Assembly: GCA_030621995.1 (NCBI GenBank) | Contig: JAUXGP010000076.1 | Location: 1 to 7,522 of the forward strand | Source: Psychrilyobacter sp. | GTDB lineage: Bacteria; Fusobacteriota; Fusobacteriia; Fusobacteriales; Fusobacteriaceae | Direction of reading: 5' to 3' | DNA: 7,522 nucleotides | Shown here: one piece after another, positions 1 through 5,472 of the stretch | Numbering within the stretch: position 1 is the stretch's first letter | Layout of the letters: the number at the start of each line of letters is the position of its first letter | The notes under the pieces: generated by a model | Database searches by the model: none | Seen by the model: the letters and a program-made list of their open reading frames with translations, nothing else | Told to the model about the DNA's origin: nothing | Made by a program: the position numbers and the translations under genes

Positions 1-101
1 TGATGGAATTCCCTGTTCTCTTTAAAACTCCTATTCTCAGAGAAAAAGACAGGGTAAGTATAGGGTATCAGCCTGAAATATGGAAGGAATGGATAAAGTA
101 A
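1..101 (+). CDS. ArsC/Spx-like (arsenate reductase family) protein, C-terminal end only
   Basis: An open frame enters from the left edge (first full codon at position 3) and ends at TAA 99-101, leaving 32 visible residues. The segment FKTPILREKDRVSIGYQPE followed by W-K-E-W matches the closing part of the ArsC/Spx/YffB thioredoxin-fold family. In that family a 'lkrPIv..g....vGf.pe.w' strand-turn-helix ends the protein. The ATG at 3-5 is probably internal, because it would leave only a fragment of the fold and has no ribosome binding site visible in the window. The catalytic N-terminal Cys region lies outside, so I cannot tell whether this is a true arsenate reductase, a Spx-like regulator or an uncharacterised relative. 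The gene converges on rplS and shares its terminator. Confidence 0.68.
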   Translation, partial: MEFPVLFKTPILREKDRVSIGYQPEIWKEWIK

Positions 102-104
102 AAA

Positions 105-132
105 AAAAGCATCGAGAAAACTCGATGCTTTT
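105..132. terminator. Bidirectional intrinsic terminator between the ArsC-like gene and rplS
   Basis: Perfect 12-bp inverted repeat: AAAAGCATCGAG (105-116), loop AAAA (117-120), CTCGATGCTTTT (121-132). Read on the - strand it is followed by nine T residues (complement of 108-100), an excellent terminator for rplS, whose stop lies 10 nt upstream. Read on the + strand it ends in four T and starts 3 nt after the ArsC-like stop codon, so it can also terminate that convergent gene, somewhat less strongly. Confidence 0.93.
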
Positions 133-142
133 AACATTATGA

Positions 143-493
143 TTACTTTCTAAGTTCAGTGATTCTAGCTTTCTTACCAGATAATCCTCTAAGGTAGAAT
201 AATCTTGCTCTTCTAACTTTTCCGATTCTCTTAACTTCGATACTGTCGATCATTGGTGAGTTAACAGGTAATATTCTCTCTACTCCGTATCCAGCAGTTA
301 CTTTTCTGATTGTGAAAGTTTTAGAAACTCCTCCACCATTTACTCTGATTACTACACCTTCGAAATGTTGGATTCTTTCTTTTTCCCCTTCTTTAACTTT
401 TAAAGAAACGTTTAAAGTATCTCCAGCTTTAAATTCAGGTAAATCAGTTCTGATGTAATCTTTTTCTACTAACATGATTAATTTTTCTTTCAT
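143..493 (-). CDS. rplS: 50S ribosomal protein L19
   Basis: A 116-residue basic protein of normal L19 length (about 115-120). It sits at the 30S-50S interface of the ribosome and contributes to intersubunit bridges (family knowledge). Recognisable features are the early [10 protein letters not shown] segment, [13 protein letters not shown] around residues 43-55, the [13 protein letters not shown] block and the C-terminal [20 protein letters not shown] block, the family signature. ATG at 493-491 is supported by AGGAGG (complement of 502-507) 8 nt upstream. L19 often sits downstream of rpsP-rimM-trmD, but here the upstream same-strand gene is yjjW and rplS has its own consensus promoter. It therefore looks monocistronic, with a leader of about 72 nt and a strong terminator after it. 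Confidence 0.98.
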   Translation of the reverse strand: MKEKLIMLVEKDYIRTDLPEFKAGDTLNVSLKVKEGEKERIQHFEGVVIRVNGGGVSKTFTIRKVTAGYGVERILPVNSPMIDSIEVKRIGKVRRARLFYLRGLSGKKARITELRK

Positions 494-572
494 TTGTATT
501 GCCTCCTAAGTTCTAAGACATTCTTAATAACGCATATAGGTTACAGAGGAATATCCGATTTTTAACTTAATC

Positions 573-601
573 ATTTTACCATATCTGTTATTATATGTCA
601 A
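573..601 (-). promoter_or_regulatory. rplS promoter, consensus sigma-70 type
   Basis: On the - strand, TTGACA (601-596) is separated by exactly 17 nt from TAAAAT (578-573), a perfect -35 and a 5/6 -10. The expected start near 566 gives a leader of about 72 nt before the rplS ATG. The -35 begins at the base right after the yjjW stop codon (TGA, 604-602). I see no hairpin terminator between yjjW and this promoter, so read-through from the yjjW transcript may also reach rplS. Confidence 0.82.
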
Positions 602-1477
602 TCAGATTATCACTACTTTTTCTACTCCATTTCCCCTTGCAATTTCAGACAATTCTTCCATCAGCTGATCTGCTGGAGTCTTTATTCCATTCAGCTCCTT
701 ATCCAGGATCTCTTTTCTTACTCCTATCTGCCTATATTTTATAAGCTTATAAATTATATCCCCATCTATTTTATTTTTAGAGTTGATCTCACCTATCAGC
801 CGAGACACCTCATCTACAGTTTCTATATTATCCAATAATCCGGGTACAACTACAGTTCTTACCTCATGCAGCTTCCCTAAATCTCCCAAAAACTCTACAT
901 TTTTTCTCACAAGAAGGTTTCCACTACCTACAAGACCATTATGAGTTTTTTCATCCCAGACTTTCATATCTACCATAAATTTATCGGTCACCTCGACAAA
1001 TTCACTATAGATATCTTTTTGTAGATCCAACGATCCATTGGTATCTACAAAGGTAGTCAGCCCTAGTTTTTTTACCTCTATAAATAGCTCAGTTATAAAT
1101 TCATAGTTCAGGGTAGCTTCCCCGCCGCTTACGGTGATCCCGCGGATAAATCCTCTGACTTTTTTTATCTCCTCTAGGAGTTCACCCACACTGTAATCCA
1201 TAGTTTTAGGAGTTGAATCCAGCACACAGAGTTCTGTACATCTGCCACAGTCTATACAGATTTTACTCTCCCAGCAAATCTTGGAACCTGCCAGGCTCAA
1301 TGCTCCTACAGGACAGCTCGTTACACAGACCCCACAGGAGTTACACAGATTTATCGTCTCCGGGTTGTGACAGTATAGACAGTTATAGTTGCATCCCTGA
1401 AAAAATATACTCATCCTGTTTCCGGGACCATCTACATTGGAAAAATTTATTATTTTATTTATTTTTGCTTTTTTCAT
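602..1477 (-). CDS. yjjW: YjjW-family glycyl radical enzyme activase (radical SAM)
   Basis: 291 residues. The radical-SAM cluster motif CX3CX2C is C29-C33-C36 within QGCNYNCLYCHNPE, preceded by the activase motif NVDGPGNR (14-21). Next comes an inserted ferredoxin-like domain with two cysteine sets, C45/C48/C51/C55 and C74/C77/C80/C84, as in glycyl-radical activases carrying two extra [4Fe-4S] clusters. The SAM-binding GGE motif is at 118-120 (VSGGEAT), and VDTNG and DMKVWD follow as expected. By family knowledge it cleaves S-adenosylmethionine to a 5'-deoxyadenosyl radical that abstracts hydrogen from the partner enzyme's glycine; the natural partner is YjjI encoded just upstream. ATG at 1477-1475 has AAGAGGT (complement of 1484-1490) 6 nt upstream. 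The N-terminus begins the radical-SAM fold directly, with no targeting signal. A 295-nt repeat-filled spacer separates it from yjjI, unusually long for a paired enzyme and activase. Confidence 0.9.
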   Translation of the reverse strand: MKKAKINKIINFSNVDGPGNRMSIFFQGCNYNCLYCHNPETINLCNSCGVCVTSCPVGALSLAGSKICWESKICIDCGRCTELCVLDSTPKTMDYSVGELLEEIKKVRGFIRGITVSGGEATLNYEFITELFIEVKKLGLTTFVDTNGSLDLQKDIYSEFVEVTDKFMVDMKVWDEKTHNGLVGSGNLLVRKNVEFLGDLGKLHEVRTVVVPGLLDNIETVDEVSRLIGEINSKNKIDGDIIYKLIKYRQIGVRKEILDKELNGIKTPADQLMEELSEIARGNGVEKVVII

Positions 1478-1496
1478 AAATAGACCTCTTTTCCGT

Positions 1497-1749
1497 CACG
1501 AATATTACACTAATTTTTAGAAATCGCTAATGTCGCAAATCAAAATCAAAACATCTGACACAGATTACATGGATTTTAGAATCTAATCTTCACAGATTTC
1601 AAAACCTTTTCATCGCAAAGAAATCGAAATAAAAAAAGTCCTAAAACTTTATTTTGCTTTTATCTCTAGTCCGTTTCAATCCTTTTAAATCTGTGGTATC
1701 TGTGTCAAAAAATTAATCTTTCATTTATTTATAATTAGTCTCATTCGTG
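1497..1749. repeat. Nested degenerate inverted repeat filling the yjjI-yjjW spacer
   Basis: The 295-nt gap between yjjI and yjjW has no convincing ORF but shows nested imperfect inverted repeats. Outer pair: CACGAAT at 1497-1503 and its complement at 1743-1749, each followed inward by an (A)CTAAT-type segment. Inner pair: TGACACAGAT at 1556-1565 and its complement at 1698-1707, followed by imperfect matches ending in GATTT. A further CACAGATT copy lies at 1591-1598 and a TCGCAAAG segment at 1613-1620. Near the centre AAAGT/ACTTT arms at about 1636-1651 could form a weak hairpin. From memory, CACAGATT, CACGAAT and CGCAAAG motifs recur in intergenic repeats of many unrelated bacteria; this looks like an eroded copy. 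The arms are spaced unequally (59 versus 42 nt), so it is not an intact transposable element. Confidence 0.6.
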
Positions 1750-1772
1750 GTTTGATTTAAACCTTTATATCA

Positions 1773-3269
1773 TTAAGATTTTCTCAGTTTCCTATCCAGC
1801 ACCCTTCCGTTATCCCTGGCACCTTTTCCTAAGATGGTAGTATCTCTCAATACTACCTTTCCCTGATCTAGTTTTTCCATCTCGGATTTTTTTACCAGGT
1901 ATCCTGTAACCCTGACTACATCACAGTCATTTCCGTACATGGAAAAAAACCTAAGCCCCATGTTAAATCCGCCATTTATTATATCCAAAATAGCCTGGGG
2001 GTTGTTCTTGTAGGTTTCATCAAATGAATAGATATCTCCTATTCCGCTGGCAAAATATTTATGAAATGGCGATGCCTGTACTATATGTTCAAATATTTCA
2101 GGCTCCTCCCCAATGGGGATTCTGCATCCCGGGCTTTCCCCTGCATCTGTTTCAATTCCTACCTGGGAATGTAGAAGATGTTTTTTCTCTTCATTTTCAA
2201 AATACTTACACCTATGATCCTTTAGTATTTTGGTAAGAGCTTTCACGATCTCTTCACCTAGTTCATTGGCTGTCTCGCTGCTTCCAAATCTGCCCTGGAT
2301 TTCATCTAATTCCATAAGATGATTTACACATTCGGCTAATCCTACCAATCCAAACAGTCCTGTAAATTTTTCTTTTTTTATAAAACCTTCCGTCACCAAA
2401 AAATTAACCTTAAAAAATACCGATTCCTCCAATATAAACCTGATTCTTTCATCTATATATCCCAGCATCTCGTGGGCTAATTTTGGCAGGATATTCTCTA
2501 TAAAATCAGCACAATCAGCAGCTTTTTTAGCTAACCTTCCCAGCCTTACCCTTACCAGGGTATGTGCTCCTCCGCCTACTTCCAGTCCATTGTAGCAGCT
2601 CACTATCCCGTATTCATTCCCGCCAAAATCTTCCCTGTACATACTGTCCTTGGCAAAACTAGGTTTCGCTGTAACCAAAGCTGTATTTATAGATTCAATA
2701 GCTAATCTATTGGTAGTTTCCTCACTGTATTTTAGTGTCAGATTAGGAGTCGGCAGCTCCAGCTCCCTCATAGCCTTTAATATCAGCATCCCTGCTTTAG
2801 TTTCACGAGGTCCTATATTTGCATGACAAAATGAATCTGTGATAGTTGTATCTATATGTTTTAAAAATAATTTTATAGCTTTATAGCATTCCTCTTCGTT
2901 TTCATCTGTAACGAATTTTTCCAATAGATAGTCTATATTCCCTATATAGACCGGCATAGTTGTTATAGATGGTACATGTTTATAAAACATCAACAGATTA
3001 TTTACAGCTTCCCAGATATCTGCTGGAGGAGCAATATTTAGAAACTCACACCCCTCTTTAATAAATTTATCGTAATCGGGCAAGATATATCTCGGTCTAT
3101 ATAATACATTCCCCTCAAACAGGTCACATATGATCCCCTCTTCCCTATATTTTTTTACATAATCTGTCATCTCTAACACATCTAAGCTGTTTTCAGCAGC
3201 ACGAGCTAATTCCAATACCCTTTGTTCAAAGGTAATATTTTTATTTTTAATTATATCTAATATACTCAT
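1773..3269 (-). CDS. yjjI: YjjI-family glycyl radical enzyme, substrate unknown
   Basis: 498 residues, close to the family's roughly 500-515. The C-terminal glycyl radical motif is RVTGYL with the radical-bearing glycine at G456 (codon 1904-1902), 42 residues from the end as in other glycyl radical enzymes. The likely thiyl cysteine is C225 in the loop GIVSCYNGLEVGGG. Another conserved-looking stretch is DSFCHANIGPRETKAG (145-160). By family knowledge the glycyl radical oxidises the active-site Cys, whose thiyl radical attacks the substrate. It is much shorter than pyruvate formate-lyase or diol dehydratases (about 750-850 residues), consistent with YjjI/DUF3029, whose reaction I do not know to be established. 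There is no encapsulation peptide or microcompartment gene nearby. ATG at 3269-3267 has AAGGAGAG (complement of 3275-3282) upstream. It lies 52 nt after the exporter and before its activase yjjW. Oxygen sensitivity of the class implies an anaerobic host. Confidence 0.9.
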   Translation of the reverse strand: MSILDIIKNKNITFEQRVLELARAAENSLDVLEMTDYVKKYREEGIICDLFEGNVLYRPRYILPDYDKFIKEGCEFLNIAPPADIWEAVNNLLMFYKHVPSITTMPVYIGNIDYLLEKFVTDENEEECYKAIKLFLKHIDTTITDSFCHANIGPRETKAGMLILKAMRELELPTPNLTLKYSEETTNRLAIESINTALVTAKPSFAKDSMYREDFGGNEYGIVSCYNGLEVGGGAHTLVRVRLGRLAKKAADCADFIENILPKLAHEMLGYIDERIRFILEESVFFKVNFLVTEGFIKKEKFTGLFGLVGLAECVNHLMELDEIQGRFGSSETANELGEEIVKALTKILKDHRCKYFENEEKKHLLHSQVGIETDAGESPGCRIPIGEEPEIFEHIVQASPFHKYFASGIGDIYSFDETYKNNPQAILDIINGGFNMGLRFFSMYGNDCDVVRVTGYLVKKSEMEKLDQGKVVLRDTTILGKGARDNGRVLDRKLRKS

Positions 3270-3315
3270 AATCTCTCTCCTTTTTTCATCTTATTCATGA
3301 CTAAAGTTCTTTCTA

Positions 3316-3324
3316 ATTATATCA
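3316..3324 (-). promoter_or_regulatory. Possible extended -10 promoter for yjjI-yjjW
   Basis: On the - strand the bases TGA-TATAAT (3324-3316) form an extended -10 (TGN directly before a perfect TATAAT). The TG comes from the TGA stop codon of the exporter gene. No good -35 is present 17 nt upstream (CGGAGT), as is usual for extended -10 promoters. Predicted start near 3309, about 40 nt before the yjjI ATG. It would allow yjjI-yjjW expression independent of the exporter. In such AT-rich DNA a chance match is possible. Confidence 0.42.
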
Positions 3325-5046
3325 CACAAACCCATGAAACTCCGAGTTATACAGCTTCTCGTATTTCCCCTTTTTCCCTATAAGCTCCTCATGGGTTCCC
3401 TCTTCCTGGATACCGTCTTTATCCAGATAGATTATCTTATCTGAATTTTTTATGGTAGTCAGCCTATGAGCTATGGTAAGAGTGGTTCTTCCGTGGGATA
3501 ATTTTGCCAAAGATTCTTGGATATATTTTTCCGTTTGATTGTCCAGAGCACTGGTGGCTTCATCCAATATTAAGATTTTTGGATCTTTCAAAAATATCCT
3601 GGCTATGGATATCCTTTGTTTTTGCCCGCCTGATAATTTTACCCCTCTTTCTCCTACCAGGGTATCCATTCTATCCGGCAATTCATTTATAAATTCCAGT
3701 GCATTGGCCATTTTTGCAGCTCCCTCTATCTCACTTTGAGTAGCACCAATCTTTCCTAATCCAATATTATCTCTGATACTCCCGTGAAATAGATATACAT
3801 CTTGCTGAACTATCCCTATATTTTTTCGGAGTGAATTCTGAGTTATCCCTTTGACATCTATACCATCTATGGTAATCTCTCCTCCGCTTACATCATAAAA
3901 CCTGGGCAGCAGACTGCAGATTGTAGATTTCCCTGCTCCGCTGGGACCGACCAAGGCTATTTTTTCCCCGGCTTTTATTTTTAAATTGAAGTTTTGTAAA
4001 ATTCTCTCTCCGTCATTATAGGAAAAATCTACAGATTTAAACTCTAAGTTTCCGTAAATATCCTCTAAATTCTCAGCTCCTTCACTGTCCTTTATATCCG
4101 GATCGATTGCCATTACCTCACAGTATCTCTCATAGCCCACAGTCCCCTGCTGGTACATCTCCAGAAAAGATATGAGCCTCTTTACAGGATCTAAAAACCT
4201 GTTTACAAAGAGTAAAAATGCAATCAATATACCAACTGTCATCTCCCCCTTCATCACCATCATTCCACCTAAAACCAGGATTATAATTTGAATTCCACCT
4301 GCATACAATCCCGTTGCACTGGTCAGTATACTTATGGGCTCAAATGCCTTCATCAGACTGGTCGTTACACTTTTATTGTATCTGTCAAAGTTTTTTGAGC
4401 TGTTTTTTTCGTTCCCAAAAGCTTTCACCACCCTGATTCCTGCTATACTGTCCTCCAGGTGAGAATTAACTTCCGCCGATACCACCCTGTAATCCTTAAA
4501 AGCACACTTCATTTTTTTATTTTCTTTAATCACAAAATAAATATAAAAAGGCAGGATTGTAAACACCACCAGGGTTAAATTAACATTTAAATTTAACATC
4601 AAGATAAAGGATCCTATAAAGGTAACTATTATTATAAATAAATCCTCGGGACCATGGTGAGCCAATTCAGAAAGGATCTCCAGGTCTCCCATGACTCTGG
4701 ACATGATCGTCCCTGTCTTTGCATTATCAAAATAGGAGAGGGATAATTTTTGCAGGTGTCGAAATAATTTATTTCTCATATCATACCTTATGTTAACCCC
4801 CATCTTATGCCCGTAATAAGTCACTATATAGGCTAAAACAGCTCTTATAATTTGAAGGATTAAAAGGATTGATATCAGTAAAAAAAAGAACTTATAATTT
4901 TTATTGGGCAGTTCTACATCTATGATCCTCTGGGTAAATATTGGAAACGCTAAGTCTATCATTGCCATAAAAAAAGCACTTGTAAAATCCAAGATAAATA
5001 ATTTTTTATGGGGCTTAAAATACTGAAAAACATCTTTAAAATTCAT
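3322..5046 (-). CDS. ABC half-exporter, MsbA/LmrA/YheI-like (TMD-NBD fusion)
   Basis: 574 residues, normal length for a half-exporter. Residues 1-300 carry about six membrane segments (near 17-40, 54-78, 134-153, 156-175, 243-265, 269-286). Residues 333-574 are the ATPase: Walker A GPSGAGKST (367-375), Q-loop around Q414/Q415, signature LSGGQ (471-475), Walker B ILILDE (491-496) with catalytic E496 intact, and H-loop H527. All catalytic residues are present, so one protein could form an active homodimer; no partner half-transporter is adjacent. Family members export lipids, drugs or peptides; the sequence does not reveal the cargo. ATG at 5046-5044 has AAGGAG (complement of 5053-5058) 6 nt upstream. 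It is first in a likely exporter-yjjI-yjjW transcript, with 52 nt and no terminator before yjjI. Cargo related to the radical enzyme's chemistry is a guess from position only. Confidence 0.93.
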   Translation of the reverse strand: MNFKDVFQYFKPHKKLFILDFTSAFFMAMIDLAFPIFTQRIIDVELPNKNYKFFFLLISILLILQIIRAVLAYIVTYYGHKMGVNIRYDMRNKLFRHLQKLSLSYFDNAKTGTIMSRVMGDLEILSELAHHGPEDLFIIIVTFIGSFILMLNLNVNLTLVVFTILPFYIYFVIKENKKMKCAFKDYRVVSAEVNSHLEDSIAGIRVVKAFGNEKNSSKNFDRYNKSVTTSLMKAFEPISILTSATGLYAGGIQIIILVLGGMMVMKGEMTVGILIAFLLFVNRFLDPVKRLISFLEMYQQGTVGYERYCEVMAIDPDIKDSEGAENLEDIYGNLEFKSVDFSYNDGERILQNFNLKIKAGEKIALVGPSGAGKSTICSLLPRFYDVSGGEITIDGIDVKGITQNSLRKNIGIVQQDVYLFHGSIRDNIGLGKIGATQSEIEGAAKMANALEFINELPDRMDTLVGERGVKLSGGQKQRISIARIFLKDPKILILDEATSALDNQTEKYIQESLAKLSHGRTTLTIAHRLTTIKNSDKIIYLDKDGIQEEGTHEELIGKKGKYEKLYNSEFHGFV

Positions 5047-5084
5047 TTTTTTCTCCTTAATTTCTTTTTTATTTTACTCCTTAC

Positions 5085-5113
5085 AGTATATAATAATATT
5101 TTTCCTATGTTAA
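5085..5113 (-). promoter_or_regulatory. Promoter of the exporter-yjjI-yjjW operon
   Basis: On the - strand TTAACA (5113-5108) is followed after exactly 17 nt by TATACT (5090-5085), each one base from the sigma-70 consensus. The predicted start near 5078 leaves about 31 nt to the exporter ATG and includes its AAGGAG site. This promoter is divergent from the metNIQ leader promoter, with about 100 bp between the two -35 elements. I saw no clear regulator site such as an FNR palindrome here. Confidence 0.72.
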
Positions 5114-5212
5114 CCTCTTTTTTATCTTTCTATGATCTACACTAAATATACAAATTTCACCCTAATTTTATTCTAAATCGATACTATAGTAGTAAATTTT
5201 TACAAATAAAAC

Positions 5213-5241
5213 TATACATCTCCAAAAAACCATGTTATTAT
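5213..5241 (+). promoter_or_regulatory. Promoter of the metNIQ leader transcript
   Basis: TATACA (5213-5218) is followed after 17 nt by TATTAT (5236-5241), preceded by TGT (5233-5235), which makes an extended -10. The predicted start near 5248 is 24 nt before the leader peptide ATG, so the transcript would contain the leader ORF, both hairpins and the terminator. The 5114-5212 stretch upstream is very AT-rich; its only notable feature is the 10-bp palindrome TACTATAGTA (5182-5191), a possible but unsupported operator. Confidence 0.62.
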
Positions 5242-5271
5242 CTAAAAAAAATTATTAAGCGAGGAAGATCT

Positions 5272-5331
5272 ATGAGAAACTTTGAATTCAGACAATTAAA
5301 TATGATGATGATGCTTTGGAAGGGTTTGTAA
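5272..5331 (+). CDS. Methionine leader peptide (4 consecutive Met codons) of a metNIQ attenuator
   Basis: A 19-codon ORF, MRNFEFRQLNMMMMLWKGL, ending at TAA 5329-5331. It has a good ribosome binding site, GAGGA at 5261-5265, 6 nt before ATG. Codons 11-14 (5302-5313) are four ATG in a row, so five of 19 residues are Met. The ORF lies between a promoter and an intrinsic terminator, directly upstream of the methionine importer genes. This is the classical layout of an amino-acid attenuator leader: translation senses charged Met-tRNA and sets the fold of the RNA behind it. Translation and function are inferred from layout. A peptide this short could arise by chance, but the Met run, the binding site, the terminator and the operon's substrate all agree. 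Confidence 0.8.
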   Translation: MRNFEFRQLNMMMMLWKGL

Positions 5332-5426
5332 CTTAAATTATTTAATTTAAGGGCAGACTCATTTTGTATTAAATTACATGAGTCTGCCAAACATCTTTCA
5401 AGCAATTACGAAAGCCTGTGGTAGAC
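5312..5426 (+). promoter_or_regulatory. Attenuator leader RNA: junction fold and candidate antiterminator
   Basis: Right after the leader stop, hairpin A is a perfect palindrome (CTTAAATT 5332-5339 with AATTTAAG 5344-5351). It abuts hairpin B, a perfect 11-bp stem (GGCAGACTCAT 5352-5362 with ATGAGTCTGCC 5378-5388). The last Met codon and the following codons (5312-5328) can pair with 5388-5404 over 16 bp (two wobbles, two single-base bulges), enclosing A and B as a junction. A competing antiterminator is GTCTGCCA (5382-5389) with TGGTAGAC (5419-5426), 8 bp including one G-U, plus CTTTC (5395-5399) with GAAAG (5410-5414). This would take the 5' arm and loop of the terminator. All pairings were read by eye; no energies were computed. 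Confidence 0.6.
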
Positions 5427-5442
5427 GCCGCAGGCTTTTTTT
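5411..5442 (+). terminator. Intrinsic terminator (attenuator) upstream of metN
   Basis: Stem AAAGCCTGTGG (5411-5421) with CCGCAGGCTTT (5428-5438), 11 bp with one G-U, loop TAGACG. It runs into a T tract ending at 5442 (seven T, 5436-5442). It lies after the leader ORF and 30 nt before the metN ATG, on the same strand, so it can only act on transcripts heading into metNIQ. There is no other + strand gene for it to end except the leader ORF, which makes a conditional, attenuating role the natural reading. Confidence 0.9.
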
Positions 5443-5472
5443 ATTAAAAAATTTAAAAAGGAGATAAAAATT

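Noticed and set aside
1213..1479. 88-codon open frame on the + strand
   Set aside because: It lies opposite yjjW, where the conserved radical-SAM and ferredoxin cysteines fix the true frame; its translation has no recognisable features.
1503..1540. Separate promoter for yjjW with TAATAT as -10
   Set aside because: The hexamer 17 nt upstream matches the -35 consensus at only three of six positions, too weak in AT-rich repeat sequence.
1634..1656. Possible terminator hairpin AAAGT/ACTTT with a T run between yjjI and yjjW
   Set aside because: The stem is only 5 bp and A/T-rich, so it is too weak to call a terminator on sequence alone.
1497..1749. CRISPR array in the repeat-rich spacer
   Set aside because: The repeats are short, degenerate and in inverted orientation with unequal spacing, and no cas genes are nearby.
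2024..2236. 70-codon open frame on the + strand
   Set aside because: It is wholly antisense to yjjI, whose frame is supported by family motifs at both ends.
3504..3739. Two overlapping + strand open frames of 62 and 66 codons
   Set aside because: Both are antisense to the conserved ATPase domain of the exporter (Walker B and signature region), and neither has a convincing ribosome binding site.
5332..5442. SAM riboswitch or T-box upstream of metN
   Set aside because: I looked for the SAM-I core (AGAGAGGTGGAGGGA-like) and the T-box sequence (AGGGTGGNACCGCG-like) and found neither; the leader ORF with Met codons explains the region better.
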